A stretch of 32,904 nucleotides of DNA from an uncultured Prochlorococcus sp. (GCA_902591275.1 CACJAC010000013.1:1-32904), one strand, 5' to 3'; positions 1-8,905 are shown, counted from the stretch's first letter. Numbers and translations are program-made. The notes: generated by a model from the sequence alone, not told the origin.

Positions 1-1026
1 AGTCACACTGTGGTTGTCGAAAAAAGTACTTTACCGGTAAAAACTGCTGAAACTATAAAAGCTATCTTAAATTCATCAGAGCAAAATGATCATATCAGTA
101 ACAGTGGCATGAAGAAAACCTTCTCAATAGTATCTAATCCGGAATTCTTAGCTGAGGGTACCGCTATTGATGACCTACAAAATCCAGACAGAGTTTTAAT
201 TGGTGGGGAAGACATTGATTCAATTAACTTAATTTCTGATATATACAAATCCTGGGTTGATCCAGATAAAATCATAACTACGAATTTATGGAGTTCAGAA
301 TTATCCAAATTAGTTGCCAATGCTTTTCTGGCGCAGAGAATATCATCAATAAATTCAATTTCAGCACTTTGTGAAACTACTGGAGCAAATATTAATGAGG
401 TGGCTGAAGCAATTGGAACAGATAAGAGGATAGGCAGAAGATTTTTGAATTCTGGGCCTGGCTTTGGTGGAAGTTGTTTTAAAAAAGATATTCTAAATCT
501 TGTCTACTTATGTCGATATTATGGACTAGACGAAGTTGCTGACTATTGGGAACAAGTAGTTAAAGTCAATTTGTGGCAACAAGAAAGAATTTCAAGAATA
601 ATTATAAAGAATTTATTTGGGACACTATCTGAAAAAAGAATCGCAATACTTGGTTTTTCTTTTAAATCTAATACTAATGATACAAGACAATCCCCAGCAA
701 TAAATATTTCAAAATATCTTTTTCAAGAAGGAGCTAAACTTGCATTTTATGATCCTAAAGTAAGTGAAATACAAATAACATCATCATTCGGAGAATTTAA
801 AAATGAAGAAACATTTGAAACCTGCGAATCAGCAATTCAGGCTTGCGAGGGAGCAGACGCTGTAGTAGTTATTACAGAATGGCAAGAATTTAAATACCTA
901 GATTGGAGTTCGATTTACAAATCAATGCGGAAACCGGCTTGGGTTTTTGACACAAGAATATTACTAGAAAAAGATAAATTGAAGGAAATTGGATTTGAAG
1001 TATGGACTTTAGGGACACCTTTCTAA
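1..1026 (+). CDS. ugd: UDP-glucose 6-dehydrogenase, 5' end outside the window
   Basis: This nucleotide-sugar dehydrogenase would oxidise UDP-glucose to UDP-glucuronate with two NAD+ in the cytoplasm, feeding polysaccharide or LPS synthesis. The reading frame is open to base 1 and begins SHTVVVEKSTLPVKTAE, an internal motif of the family, so the GTG at 10 is not the start and the NAD-binding N-terminus lies upstream. Visible motifs are SNPEFLAEGTAIDDL, the catalytic-cysteine loop GFGGSCFKKD (Cys codon at 475-477) and the C-terminal UDP-binding region ILGFSFKSNTNDTR. The eukaryote-like GSCFKKD form and overall pattern favour UDP-glucose over GDP-mannose, but the substrate is inferred. A weak hairpin follows the stop. 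The gene fits the surface-polysaccharide content common in cyanobacterial genomic islands. Confidence 0.9.
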   Translation, partial: SHTVVVEKSTLPVKTAETIKAILNSSEQNDHISNSGMKKTFSIVSNPEFLAEGTAIDDLQNPDRVLIGGEDIDSINLISDIYKSWVDPDKIITTNLWSSELSKLVANAFLAQRISSINSISALCETTGANINEVAEAIGTDKRIGRRFLNSGPGFGGSCFKKDILNLVYLCRYYGLDEVADYWEQVVKVNLWQQERISRIIIKNLFGTLSEKRIAILGFSFKSNTNDTRQSPAINISKYLFQEGAKLAFYDPKVSEIQITSSFGEFKNEETFETCESAIQACEGADAVVVITEWQEFKYLDWSSIYKSMRKPAWVFDTRILLEKDKLKEIGFEVWTLGTPF

Positions 1027-1027
1027 A

Positions 1028-1051
1028 AGTATAGGATTAATATTCTATGCT
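1028..1051 (+). terminator. Possible terminator hairpin after ugd
   Basis: AGTATAG and CTATGCT can pair (7 bp including one G-U) around a 10-nt loop, followed by CAATTTTG. The stem is short and AT-rich and the T-run is weak, so this is only a candidate. Confidence 0.3.
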
Positions 1052-1191
1052 CAATTTTGTATCTAATATTCTAATTAAAAATCCAATCCATAATTTGAGT
1101 TATTTATTATTCAAAAAGTTATTCTTATACAGAAGTATATTTTTAAAACATCTAAGTTAAATGTATATTATCTAATTTTTAAATTCCAAAG

Positions 1192-2565
1192 ATGAGAGAA
1201 AAAACTGGTTTTTTTAGACCTGGACTATCTAATTTTTCTTCCATTCAAACACTTTTGGGAGATTTTATTAATGATAGAAATTCTCCAAGTCTTTTAAAAG
1301 ATCATCATAGTGAAAAATCAAAATTTCTTGCACTTAATAAATTGAGTAGTGGGGAACCTTATGAGAGGGTTGTAGAAAATAATTCTGATTTAGAAAACCT
1401 TCTTACCAAACCACACATTTAAAAAAACTCTATTTGTATTATTGAACCAGCTGATCATATAGGTAGAAATTTAGCAAATGAAGACGTAAGGGCTGCAAGT
1501 AATATTGCTTGCTTATGTCAGTATATTGCTGATTGCGATTCCATTTTATTGCCGTTGTGGAAAACAGTAAATCTTGATAAGAAACTTTTAAATAGTTTGC
1601 TCGAAAATTGTTTGGCAGTTTTTGTTGAAGGAGGTCATCCAACCGTAAAAGATGCAAATAGTTTTGAAGGATTAAATATTTCATTGGAGGAATTACAAGA
1701 ATTTTCGGAAGAATTAATACTTTCAAGAGGTCTCAAAACTGCTCCATCAATATTTATATGCCTTGGCCATCAATTAGCAGCACAAGCACATATAAGACTT
1801 ATAAAAAAAGCAACTTATCAAATAATTAATCTTATAAAAACAGAAACTATTGGTTCAATTTGCCATTACAAAAACCTTATAGATACATGCAAAGAAATTA
1901 TTAATACTGGTGAAAATCTCTCGATTTATAAAGATGATAATACTAAAGATAATAAAACTGAAATTGAAGTTGCAAGAGATTGGGATGATCCTTGTTTTGC
2001 TGTTGCATTAAATGAAGTACCTGAAGTTGGTCAAGTGGAATTATTACATTATTCCCATAATGGAATACATAAAAGTAAAGATTTTTCTAAATTACTCATG
2101 CATCATGAAGTAATTAGTGAACAAAATATTGGGATAGTTGAACAGTCAGTAACTTTCGAAAAAGATTTAAATATAGTTATGTTTCATAGTGATGAGGTAA
2201 ATGAAGAAGCAATATTATTTGCCAATTGGGCTTATGTGAAACTTCATAATGCAATTGCTCCCGTAAGAAAGAGAATTTCAGTATCTGATTTTTCTTGGCT
2301 TTTAAGCTTACCCGATTCGATTGAGATTGTTTGTTCTACTAGTGCTCAAGGTAGTTTATGCACACAGGTATCTGCAACATGCATTAACTATACTGATTAT
2401 GAGACCCAACACAAAAGAAGATCATTCACCTTTCAATTTCATCCTGAATTACTTGAGGATCTTAGGGAATTTAATAAATCTGGCTTGCCATCATATGAAA
2501 AATTAAAAAATGATGATGGGGTCAGAATGTTGATTAGAGTTATTTATAAATCAATAACTGATTAG
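1192..2565 (+). pseudogene. Class I glutamine-amidotransferase-like gene interrupted by a stop codon
   Basis: The gene is collinear with the intact 460-residue paralogue at 12935-14317 on the other strand, but an in-frame TAA at 1420-1422 ends it after 76 codons (…KPHI-stop-KNSICIIEPADH). The paralogue has isoleucine at that place (FPNIIKNSICIIEPADH), so this is a nonsense change without an indel. After the stop the frame stays open to 2565. The nucleophile elbow FICLGHQ and the distal catalytic FQFHPE are both preserved, so decay looks recent. A TTG at 1549 could restart translation and would give 338 residues still carrying Cys and His-Glu, but it would lack the conserved N-terminal third. 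I treat it as a pseudogene; a sequencing error at 1420 or an expressed truncated form are the alternatives. The real substrate is unknown. Confidence 0.75.
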
Positions 2566-2660
2566 TATTAAAATGCTGATTTCTTAACTTCAATATTATT
2601 ACCGCTGAAAATATAATTTTTGGGATCTAACATTTAAAAAAAGTAGATTAATAAATAATT

Positions 2661-4850
2661 ATGAAAAAGTCATTTAAAAAATTTTTAATTTTACTATTAA
2701 GCTCTTTTTTAACTTTTATTTTTGTATTTGAGATCCTAATACCTATTTCATCTATAGCAGCTTTTGCAGGTGGATCCACTTCCAATAAAAGTGAAATCAA
2801 AGTTGAAAAAGAAGGATATTTATATAGCAATATAATCCCATTAAATAATCAACCTTTTTTTGATGTTTTAGAAAGTAAATATGAAACATGGAAACATAAT
2901 CCAATTGGAAATGTTGTAAGTAAATCCCCCCAAGAGTCATTAATTAACTTTTATGCATTGATGGCAATTGTTGGAGATAGAGTAAATTTAATTTCAAATT
3001 CCGCTTCTAGTGAGCCTGGGTTTACTTGGAGCAAAAAAGCTAAACATCAAATTGAAGAGACAGAACATTTATTTGAGCTTGCTGTAAATTCTTTAGATGC
3101 ATCTGATTTTCCTGAGAGTGTTAGAAGTCACTTAGCAGATGAATCAGCAATCGAGATCAAACATCTCATTGATTATGTTTTTTATACATCAAAAAGTCCT
3201 ATCAATTTAATCGACAAGAAAAAATTGAAAAATATGCCAGCTAAGTCTTTAGATAAAATATTTGTTTGGAGATTACTAAGCACACCCATATCATTGACGA
3301 ATAAAATTGGCGATGACGGGGTTGGATTTGGTTATAGATTTTCTACCGAGACTGTAAAAAATGCTGCATCAATGTACAAGGAGATAAAACCTGAACTGAA
3401 ATACATGCCTTCATCAAAGTATTTCACTCCCAATTTTTACAATAATTTTATTCATACTCCAGGACATCTTGTATCTCCAAAGTGGTATTTAAATTTGCCT
3501 ATTGGATTACGTCAATTTCTTGAACAAGACTTAATTTTTGGGGAGACATTTTTCCAAATCTTTTTTGCAGGTTTGGCAATACTAATTTATATTTTTGCCT
3601 TATTTATTTGTGTTAGAAAAATATTTAATATATTTTCTTCGATTAATCAAGATTCTTTTCCTAAAGAGGTAGTCTCAAAAAATAGAGATATTTTTCTTTA
3701 TTCAATACCTTTCGTACCAATTACAAAATTACTCGAATTATTTATAGATAATTATCTAAATTTCACTGGTTATGCATTAGTAGTTCTCACATTTATTTTT
3801 GAAGTTGTCATGTTTTCAATATCTGTTTTTGTTATAGTTTTCTTCTTTGAAGCTTTCGGAAAATATTTAGTATTTAATTTAAAAAATAAGAATTTAAATA
3901 ATAGCTCAAAATTAGATGTTAAAAGGCAAGCTGGATTGGTTTTACCTATCTTTAGATCTATTGCTGCTTTAATTTCAGTAAGTTTGATTTATAAACTACT
4001 ACTTCTCTTAGGGCTCTCACCCTCACTGGTTTTGGCATTATCTGCTGTTCCTGGTTTGGCGATAGGTTTAGGAGCTTCAAAACTATTAGGGAATTTATTT
4101 GCAGGTCTTTCTATTCAGGCTGATAATCATCTTCGTATAGGCGAATTTTGTAAAGTTGGAGATGTCACTGGATTCGTAACAAGAATTGGGCTTAGATCCA
4201 TTGAAATTAAGACTTTAGAAAGTAAAGTAACGATTCCAAATTCATCAGCGGAAGAAGCAGTCATTGAAAATTTTAGTGGGATAGAAGGAGATCAGTATGG
4301 CCAAGGTTTGAGTTTGAAATTAAAAATTCCTTCTAATTTTTCGCCAAGACAAATCAAAATACTTTTAAACAAAGTCACCAATTATGTAAATGATATTCCT
4401 TCACTTCTAAATACGAAAGTGACCACTGAAAATTCTGATGGAAGTCTTAAATTAATTATTTATTGTTTATTGAATATGGCTGAATTAGATACTTGGGATG
4501 AATATATCAGTATGAGAGAAGCTTTATTAGATAAAATCAGCGAAATAATTGATCAAGTTGAAGGTTCTGAAAGAAAGATTTCAGTTGCATTTGAAACTTC
4601 TAAAAATATGCTTAGAGATATTCCTAATATTGTCAAAGAGATTCTTGAATCAGATAAAAATTTTGAATTTGATGCAATGAATCTTCTTAATATCTCTGAT
4701 TTTAGTTACGATTATATTCTGGAATTAAATGGAAGACATAATACCCTTGATGCATTTGAGAATGGCATAAGTCAATTTAATCAAAAACTTATTCAAAAAT
4801 TTAATGAACTCAATATACAAATACCTTATCCAACAGAGAGAAATATATGA
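2661..4850 (+). CDS. Large MscS-family mechanosensitive channel
   Basis: A 729-residue membrane protein of the small-conductance mechanosensitive channel superfamily, which releases osmolytes when membrane tension rises. It has an N-terminal hydrophobic segment (residues about 8-35; signal or TM), a long extracytoplasmic region (about 40-290), then TM segments near 295-320, 345-375 and 375-400. The MscS core starts near residue 424. The pore helix is seen in ALSAVPGLAIGLGASKLLGN (about 460-480), followed by the beta domain (IRIGEF-like LRIGEFCKVGDVTGFV, then IPNSSAEEAVIENFSG near 530). The rest is a soluble cytoplasmic domain. It is much longer than the 286-residue E. coli MscS and resembles the large cyanobacterial forms. 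ATG at 2661 puts a basic-hydrophobic stretch at the start. A strong hairpin follows the stop at 4870-4908. Confidence 0.88.
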   Translation: MKKSFKKFLILLLSSFLTFIFVFEILIPISSIAAFAGGSTSNKSEIKVEKEGYLYSNIIPLNNQPFFDVLESKYETWKHNPIGNVVSKSPQESLINFYALMAIVGDRVNLISNSASSEPGFTWSKKAKHQIEETEHLFELAVNSLDASDFPESVRSHLADESAIEIKHLIDYVFYTSKSPINLIDKKKLKNMPAKSLDKIFVWRLLSTPISLTNKIGDDGVGFGYRFSTETVKNAASMYKEIKPELKYMPSSKYFTPNFYNNFIHTPGHLVSPKWYLNLPIGLRQFLEQDLIFGETFFQIFFAGLAILIYIFALFICVRKIFNIFSSINQDSFPKEVVSKNRDIFLYSIPFVPITKLLELFIDNYLNFTGYALVVLTFIFEVVMFSISVFVIVFFFEAFGKYLVFNLKNKNLNNSSKLDVKRQAGLVLPIFRSIAALISVSLIYKLLLLLGLSPSLVLALSAVPGLAIGLGASKLLGNLFAGLSIQADNHLRIGEFCKVGDVTGFVTRIGLRSIEIKTLESKVTIPNSSAEEAVIENFSGIEGDQYGQGLSLKLKIPSNFSPRQIKILLNKVTNYVNDIPSLLNTKVTTENSDGSLKLIIYCLLNMAELDTWDEYISMREALLDKISEIIDQVEGSERKISVAFETSKNMLRDIPNIVKEILESDKNFEFDAMNLLNISDFSYDYILELNGRHNTLDAFENGISQFNQKLIQKFNELNIQIPYPTERNI

Positions 4851-4869
4851 TTTTCATTCTCAAGGTAAT

Positions 4870-4908
4870 AAATCATTAACTAATTCCCTAAGATTTAGTT
4901 AATGATTT
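4870..4908 (+). terminator. Terminator of the mscS-like gene
   Basis: A perfect 14-bp stem (AAATCATTAACTAA / TTAGTTAATGATTT) with an 11-nt loop, 20 bp after the stop codon, running into TTTTATTTC. Because the stem is symmetrical it could also act on minus-strand transcripts. Confidence 0.75.
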
Positions 4909-4914
4909 TATTTC

Positions 4915-5249
4915 GTTTACTCATTAAGAGCAAACAAAGGGCCCATAAATTTATCCAAGTTTGTCACGTCCAAATCCTGCAATATCCGCAACTATCTATT
5001 AATGGCTTTTGGACATAGTGCCCTATTAGAGTTGTAAAGTGCCTTGGGAACATTCGGATCGTATCGCCCCGACTAGTTGTAGTAGTAAGTCTTAGCTAAT
5101 ACATAATTCATACATATTATTGGTTCATTCAAAACTTACGCAAAAATTTTTGCTCCAGAATCATTGGCAAACTTTAGAAGATTATCAGGTATTTGGTTCT
5201 GTCCCGACTTGTAGCGTAATTATCATGGAGTTTTTTGTCGCCCATTTTT
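4915..5249. other. Intergenic stretch with decayed minus-strand coding traces
   Basis: There is no intact gene in this interval. On the minus strand, short in-frame islands read like protein (for example a segment ending DKFMGPLFALNE-stop near 4918-4990, and MGDKKLHDNYATSRDRTKYL near 5175-5245), separated by stops and frame changes. I take these as remnants of one or more small genes lying downstream of the 6403-5270 operon. Their family is not recognised. Confidence 0.35.
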
Positions 5250-5273
5250 TTACGAAAGAAGTGAGCGTTTCAT
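5250..5273 (-). pseudogene. Orphan MKR-leader mini-ORF
   Basis: Reads MKRSLLS-stop. The ATG overlaps the TGA of the upstream 83-codon gene in an ATGA junction, and its first codons ATGAAACGC match the starts of other genes in this window. It looks like the stump of a secreted-protein gene whose body has been lost in the decayed DNA that follows. Confidence 0.4.
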
Positions 5274-5521
5274 TTTATCTTTTTTGTAATTAAGTTTTTA
5301 CCCCACCATATCCAATAAGTGAAAGATAAAATAGGCAGGATCAAAAATAATATTTCTACAAGTAGTACTAGGAATGACTCTTGATTGAAAAACTCAAGTT
5401 CACCTATTATTTCCCAAATTATTTCTACAATTAAACCTGCTAACTCCTCCCAAATAACTATAAAAGCTATATTTATTCCAACTCGAGCGAATTTATTTTT
5501 TGGAAGTTGTAAACGTTTCAT
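5270..5521 (-). CDS. Small membrane protein with MKR-type start
   Basis: An 83-residue protein starting MKRLQLPKNKFARVG, with two hydrophobic segments (about residues 13-39 and 48-72) separated by an acidic turn (GELEFFNQES) and a basic tail (KNLITKKIK). This suggests a two-TM inner-membrane hairpin. It is the third gene of a tight minus-strand run (NTF2-like, TPR, this), starting 3 nt after the TPR stop. The ATG lies within AAACGTTTCAT on the plus strand, the same leader-like motif found elsewhere in the window. No family is recognised and function is unknown. Confidence 0.6.
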   Translation of the reverse strand: MKRLQLPKNKFARVGINIAFIVIWEELAGLIVEIIWEIIGELEFFNQESFLVLLVEILFLILPILSFTYWIWWGKNLITKKIK

Positions 5522-5524
5522 TAT

Positions 5525-6019
5525 CTAAAAGAAACCAGAACATCTATCTTTTCTCAAAAAAGACTTATTTTCTTTTACATATTCCAATGCAAGAGGATGA
5601 TAATTTAAGTAAGCCTTTTTCATATCGTTACAGGCAGTTCTATCTAATTCAGAATTGCTTGTCCTTCGCATTCTAAACTGCAAAACACCCCTAAAAAAAT
5701 ATGCCTCATAATTTTTAGGATCTATTTCAATTGCCTTTGTGAAATTTCTTAAAGCCTCTCTACTTTTCCTTTTATTTTTACTGGTAAATCCTAAAGCTAT
5801 ACCTTTGCATACATATCCTTTTGGATTATCTGGTGAAATTTCTATAAGATCTTCGCAAATATTTTTCATCTCAGAAAACTTCCCTTCTCTTAGTAAGTTA
5901 GTAGCTCGAGAAAATTTTATATTATAAATCGTTAGTCTTTCCAAATCACTGGTCTCTTCAGAATTAACATTATTAGATAAAGCGATAGCAGCTAGTAGTG
6001 GTAATAGTAAGTGTTTCAT
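5525..6019 (-). CDS. Secreted TPR-repeat protein
   Basis: A 164-residue protein with an N-terminal signal peptide MKHLLLPLLAAIALSNNVNS, a variant of the leader common on Prochlorococcus secreted proteins. Two or three tetratricopeptide-type helical repeats follow. NLLREGKFSEMKNICEDLI..SPDNPKGY and EALRNFTKAIEIDPKNYEAYFFRG show the usual A/G/Y and D-P-x-N pattern. TPRs are protein-protein scaffolds, so a periplasmic or envelope adaptor role is plausible but unproven. The start codon abuts the stop of the NTF2-like gene with no spacer, and the next gene starts 3 nt after its stop, so the three are almost certainly cotranscribed. Confidence 0.75.
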   Translation of the reverse strand: MKHLLLPLLAAIALSNNVNSEETSDLERLTIYNIKFSRATNLLREGKFSEMKNICEDLIEISPDNPKGYVCKGIALGFTSKNKRKSREALRNFTKAIEIDPKNYEAYFFRGVLQFRMRRTSNSELDRTACNDMKKAYLNYHPLALEYVKENKSFLRKDRCSGFF

Positions 6020-6403
6020 TTATTCCCAAGTTTTCATATCAGTAGTCCCTTGTGATCTTTGCATCCAGGCATATTTCCAGGTACCGTTTTCATTCTTAAA
6101 AATGCAAGTGTAAGTTGAAAGATCTTTATTTTGATTTCCTTTATAACTGAAGATTTCATTCAAAGTGAAAACCGCGTATGCTATCTCACCGTAAATTTCA
6201 ATTTTGTGGGTTTTGATTAGTTCTGATGATTCTGCAACTAAGTCTTTACTATCAAACATTCCCACTAAACCCTGCGCAGAGATTGGATTCCCACTTGGTC
6301 TTACAGCTAAAAAATCTTCAGTTGCATTCGTTATTAGAAAAGAAGAATCTTCACTGCTTGCATAACTATTTATTAAATTTTCTATGGCTTGAGTATTTGA
6401 CAT
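6020..6403 (-). CDS. NTF2-like (SnoaL/DUF4440-type) small protein
   Basis: 127 residues with the outline of the cone-shaped NTF2-like fold: an N-terminal helix (AIENLINSYASSEDSSFL), a segment FLAVRPSGNPISAQGLVGMF, then strands KIEIYGEIAYAVFTLNEIFSYKG and STYTCIFKNENGTWKYAWMQRS, the last with the W-K/R-hydrophobic pattern of the family. Members include small-molecule binding proteins and isomerases, and nothing here reveals a ligand. It is the first gene of the 6403-5270 minus-strand operon. Its ATG lies directly behind a repeated leader element (6405-6447) containing a hairpin with a T-run, which hints at attenuation-like control. Confidence 0.72.
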   Translation of the reverse strand: MSNTQAIENLINSYASSEDSSFLITNATEDFLAVRPSGNPISAQGLVGMFDSKDLVAESSELIKTHKIEIYGEIAYAVFTLNEIFSYKGNQNKDLSTYTCIFKNENGTWKYAWMQRSQGTTDMKTWE

Positions 6404-6404
6404 T

Positions 6405-6447
6405 AAAAAAGGAGATAATTGCCCCTTATTTTAGATCGACTGTCAAT
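6405..6447 (-). promoter_or_regulatory. Repeated promoter/leader element, copy 1
   Basis: Read on the minus strand it begins ATTGACAGTCGATCTAAAAT, continues AAGGGGCAATTATCTCCTT and ends in TTTTTTA directly before the ATG of the NTF2-like gene. AAGGGG and CTCCTT pair around a 7-nt loop and are followed by T6, a small intrinsic-terminator shape. The distance from the first base of ATTGACA to the ATG is 44 nt, the same as in copy 3. TAAAAT could be a -10 box, placing the hairpin at the start of the transcript. Confidence 0.55.
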
Positions 6448-6519
6448 ATTATTCTTTAGGCCATTACATTTGCATAATTTCGTACCTCTGTTAATTTTAG
6501 TGGACTGGGATAAATTCAA

Positions 6520-6735
6520 ATGCAAGATCAAAAAATTGAAAAGATAGCAGCTTTTGCAGTAAACACAACTAAGGTGCTGGTAATAATTTATCTAGGCTTC
6601 GTAGAATTAATTAAAATTGGCAAATTACTGAGGGAGAAGTTAGATGCTGAATTTGATATTTCTCGAAAATGGGCTTCACAAAATTATTCAATTCTAAAAA
6701 AACGACTAGCGGAACGAAAAGTAGCGGAAGTTTAG
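6520..6735 (+). CDS. Small one-TM protein, unrecognised
   Basis: A 71-residue protein. A hydrophobic stretch (about residues 9-29, AAFAVNTTKVLVIIYLGFVE) is followed by a charged, lysine/arginine-rich helix (KLLREKLDAEF…KKRLAERKVAEV), an arrangement typical of a membrane-anchored cytoplasmic tail. It lies alone between two minus-strand groups, facing away from the NTF2-like operon. No strong ribosome-binding site is visible, and many Prochlorococcus genes lack one. The coding pattern supports a real gene, but the family is not known to me. Confidence 0.5.
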   Translation: MQDQKIEKIAAFAVNTTKVLVIIYLGFVELIKIGKLLREKLDAEFDISRKWASQNYSILKKRLAERKVAEV

Positions 6736-6739
6736 AAAA

Positions 6740-6805
6740 TTAGTTATTTATTTTTTTATCTTGGCTGATAGCGAATTGATTTATTAGAAGTAATAAGCGT
6801 TTCAT
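6740..6805 (-). CDS. MKR-leader mini-ORF of 21 codons
   Basis: Starts ATGAAACGCTTATTACTT (MKRLLLLINQF…) and stops after 21 codons, 31 nt downstream of the DUF1353 gene. The opening bases are shared with genes and stumps at 5273, 5521, 6019, 14445 and 15715. It is either a truncated secreted-protein gene that kept only part of its signal peptide or a short leader peptide. Confidence 0.35.
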   Translation of the reverse strand: MKRLLLLINQFAISQDKKINN

Positions 6806-6836
6806 TTAAAAAAGAGTTTTAGTTTTTTCAGCTTTT

Positions 6837-7394
6837 TTACTTAATCTTAGCGTTAACTTTTCTGTGCTTATTCCATGCAAGAAAACCACCTAGTCTTAGC
6901 GACCAGTATGCTAGGTAATTCATAAGATAGAAATCATTTACGCTGATATTAATATCTCTAAAGATTTCATCTGCTTTCTTTTGAGATAAAACGCCTATAG
7001 TATCTTTCTTATTTTGTCTTAATAATGTGCCGTACTTATAAGCATAATCGTGAACAAGACCAGGTATTAATAGTACACCAACTGGTGATGCAAAAGGATG
7101 GAACAATTTTGGTATACTTGCCCCATCAAATTTAAAACCTTCGGGTATTACATATTTATTTCCGTTTAAAACATATTCAAAATCTTTTGCGATTTCCCAA
7201 TACCTTACACCAAGTATCCATATTTTTATTAGTGCGAAAACCCCTTTACCTTTTGTGGCAATTCTAATGGGTTTCATCAACGGATATTCTGTAAAAGCGA
7301 ATGTGTATAATCTAGGTTTTTTCTTTTCAAATAAATTAACAATAAAAACTATAATTATCAAAGCAATTATGATAGTCCAGATCCAAAATTTCAT
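6837..7394 (-). CDS. DUF1353-family protein with N-terminal membrane anchor
   Basis: 185 residues. A single N-terminal TM segment (about 2-21, FWIWTIIIALIIIVFIVNLF) precedes a domain with the DUF1353 hallmarks: IPEGFKFDGASIPKLFHP, where FDGASIP is the most conserved stretch, then PGLVHDYAYKYG and KKADEIFRDI, ending in a hydrophobic helix. The family is also found in phages and is of unknown biochemical function; its conserved Asp/His residues have prompted proposals of an enzymatic or structural role. The TM anchor is an addition to the usual soluble form. It is monocistronic or followed by the MKR mini-ORF at 6805. Confidence 0.78.
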   Translation of the reverse strand: MKFWIWTIIIALIIIVFIVNLFEKKKPRLYTFAFTEYPLMKPIRIATKGKGVFALIKIWILGVRYWEIAKDFEYVLNGNKYVIPEGFKFDGASIPKLFHPFASPVGVLLIPGLVHDYAYKYGTLLRQNKKDTIGVLSQKKADEIFRDINISVNDFYLMNYLAYWSLRLGGFLAWNKHRKVNAKIK

Positions 7395-7433
7395 TGCCTA
7401 AGTAATTAGAGTTTTTTTTAACTATATATATTT

Positions 7434-7520
7434 ATGAGTTTTGTTTCAGTGGATTATTCAGTATTAACAGCATTAGGTAAAGGGAGAGCAGCTAATCAAG
7501 GTATTAAAATCTTTGCATAA
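7434..7520 (+). CDS. Possible 28-codon ORF
   Basis: Reads MSFVSVDYSVLTALGKGRAA… and ends NQGIKIFA-stop. It stands alone between two minus-strand genes and is followed by A-rich sequence and a short CTTAT/ATAAG stem at 7538-7551. Composition is protein-like, but length and lack of a recognised relative leave it doubtful. It could be a fragment of a longer gene. Confidence 0.25.
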   Translation: MSFVSVDYSVLTALGKGRAANQGIKIFA

Positions 7521-7596
7521 AAAAAGTATCTATAGCTCTTATTTTTATAAGATATTTGCTTAAAATTATTCAAAACTAATAATTGATTATTTTAAA

Positions 7597-8283
7597 CTAA
7601 AGGAATTTGCAAACAACAAATTTTTGACCAGCTTTATGACCCAAATCTCCTAAATATTCAGATGAAAAACCATTCTCCGAAGCCACATTTTTTAATTGAT
7701 CATATTTATACTTCCAAGTTTTATTTGCATGTGATGATCCCTTAGGGTTCCAAGAGGAATCTCCATCAAAATAAGTGTAATAAAATAATGATGATTTTTT
7801 AGATATTTTTTTTAATGATATAAAACATTTTTTAATATCATTAATAGTTAAATGAGAAAATACTGATTGAGCTAAAGCAACATCATATTCTGGGCAGAAA
7901 GAGAAATCAAATTCATAGTTTGAGGTAAAAGAAGGTTTCTTCAATTGATCAATATTAAACTTTAGCTCATTCTTTAATCCTTTTTCTATAAGGACTTTTT
8001 CAGGTTCAAGGCCAAAATAATTACCAGTTTCTAAAAATGGGATAATATATTGTCCTATACGAAGGGATCCACATCCAATATCAAGAAATTTATCAGTAGA
8101 TTTAAGACCATTTTTTATTAGGAAGTGGTAAACAAACATTCCATGACCATACCAAGCCTCTGAAGTTCCTCCTCCAATGAAAGATCTGTGACCTCTGATT
8201 TTGATTCTTTCTGAAGGCTCTTTTGAATTCGTAAGCTTTCGACTTAAAAAAGTAATTACTTTCGTGAAATTAAGCAATCCCAT
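7597..8283 (-). CDS. Class I SAM-dependent methyltransferase
   Basis: 228 residues with a Rossmann-type methyltransferase core. Motif I is FLDIGCGSLRIG (about residues 67-78), the SAM-binding glycine loop. It is followed by an acidic strand end YFGLEPEKVLIEKGL that would hold the SAM ribose, and motif IV-like YDVALAQSVFSHL. The N-terminal GHRSFIGGGTSEAWYGHGMF region may bind substrate. Similar enzymes occur in glycan and lipid-modification islands, and the nearby ugd gene fits that, but the acceptor cannot be told from sequence. ATG at 8283 gives a basic N-terminus without a signal peptide, so it is cytoplasmic. There is no gene directly upstream. Confidence 0.8.
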   Translation of the reverse strand: MGLLNFTKVITFLSRKLTNSKEPSERIKIRGHRSFIGGGTSEAWYGHGMFVYHFLIKNGLKSTDKFLDIGCGSLRIGQYIIPFLETGNYFGLEPEKVLIEKGLKNELKFNIDQLKKPSFTSNYEFDFSFCPEYDVALAQSVFSHLTINDIKKCFISLKKISKKSSLFYYTYFDGDSSWNPKGSSHANKTWKYKYDQLKNVASENGFSSEYLGDLGHKAGQKFVVCKFL

Positions 8284-8560
8284 TAGTTATTAATAAAAAT
8301 CCCAATAAAGAACATAATCAAAAACAAACTTTGTAAGAATAAATTTGATTATTATTTGTAACTATAGTTCGTTATTTGGCACTGGTACCTCTCTTTGAGA
8401 TTAATTGTATATCTAAGATAAATATTGTATACCTTGGGGGAAATTATCGATATATTGGACTATACATAACTTTTCTGATTGTTTTACGGTATTTGAATAA
8501 ATTGGCAAACTAAATAAAGAAGTTGCTAAAAATATTTCATTTATAAAATTAATTTTTTAA
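8284..8560. other. Intergenic DNA without visible features
   Basis: AT-rich, with no ORF, tRNA or clear hairpin. It presumably holds the promoter of the methyltransferase gene. The stretch from 8571 onward belongs to a duplicated unit. Confidence 0.5.
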
Positions 8561-8570
8561 TTATATCTTT

Positions 8571-8905
8571 GCTCTGAGAACAGCTTTTCTTAAAAAATTC
8601 TTTTTTTTATAAATCAGAAATGCAATAAAGAGCAAATAAAAATAATTAATCTTATAAAAATCAAACCGATCCTTCTATTCAAGACCCGAGTGATCTTTGT
8701 CTTATAGTCCCTGAACCAAATTGTTAATCCAATAACAATTTTATATTTTTTTTATTTCTAACTTGAGTTTTAGAAATTAATAATTTTTTCTTTTCTCATT
8801 GATCTAATGTTTTTTAGCTTGTTTATTTGGATCTTCAATATTTTTCGAAAATAGAGCTAAGTCATTGTATGTAGTTGGTAAATCTTTAGCTGATCTTTCC
8901 TCTAC
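8571..8905 (-). repeat. Inverted duplicate of the 14.57-14.95 kb unit, decayed copy
   Basis: Read on the minus strand this matches 14570-14947 read on the plus strand, in the same order. First comes coding sequence for ERSAKDLPTTY, then a run of about 50 bases containing AAAATTGTTATTG-ATTAACAA and TTTGGTTCAGG that is almost unchanged, then ATTTGCTCTTTATTGCATTT and AAGCTGTTC. In this copy the 3' small gene is interrupted (FALYCISDL-stop) and its ATG region is shortened, so it is the more degraded partner. Confidence 0.7.

Noticed and set aside
1439-1726. Antisense ORF of 95 codons
   Set aside because: It lies wholly opposite the amidotransferase-like gene, has no motif, and its composition is that of an AT-rich complement.
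1549-2565. Separate 338-codon gene starting at TTG 1549
   Set aside because: The frame continues upstream across the stop at 1420-1422 with clear similarity to the intact paralogue, so it is the 3' part of a broken gene and not an independent start.
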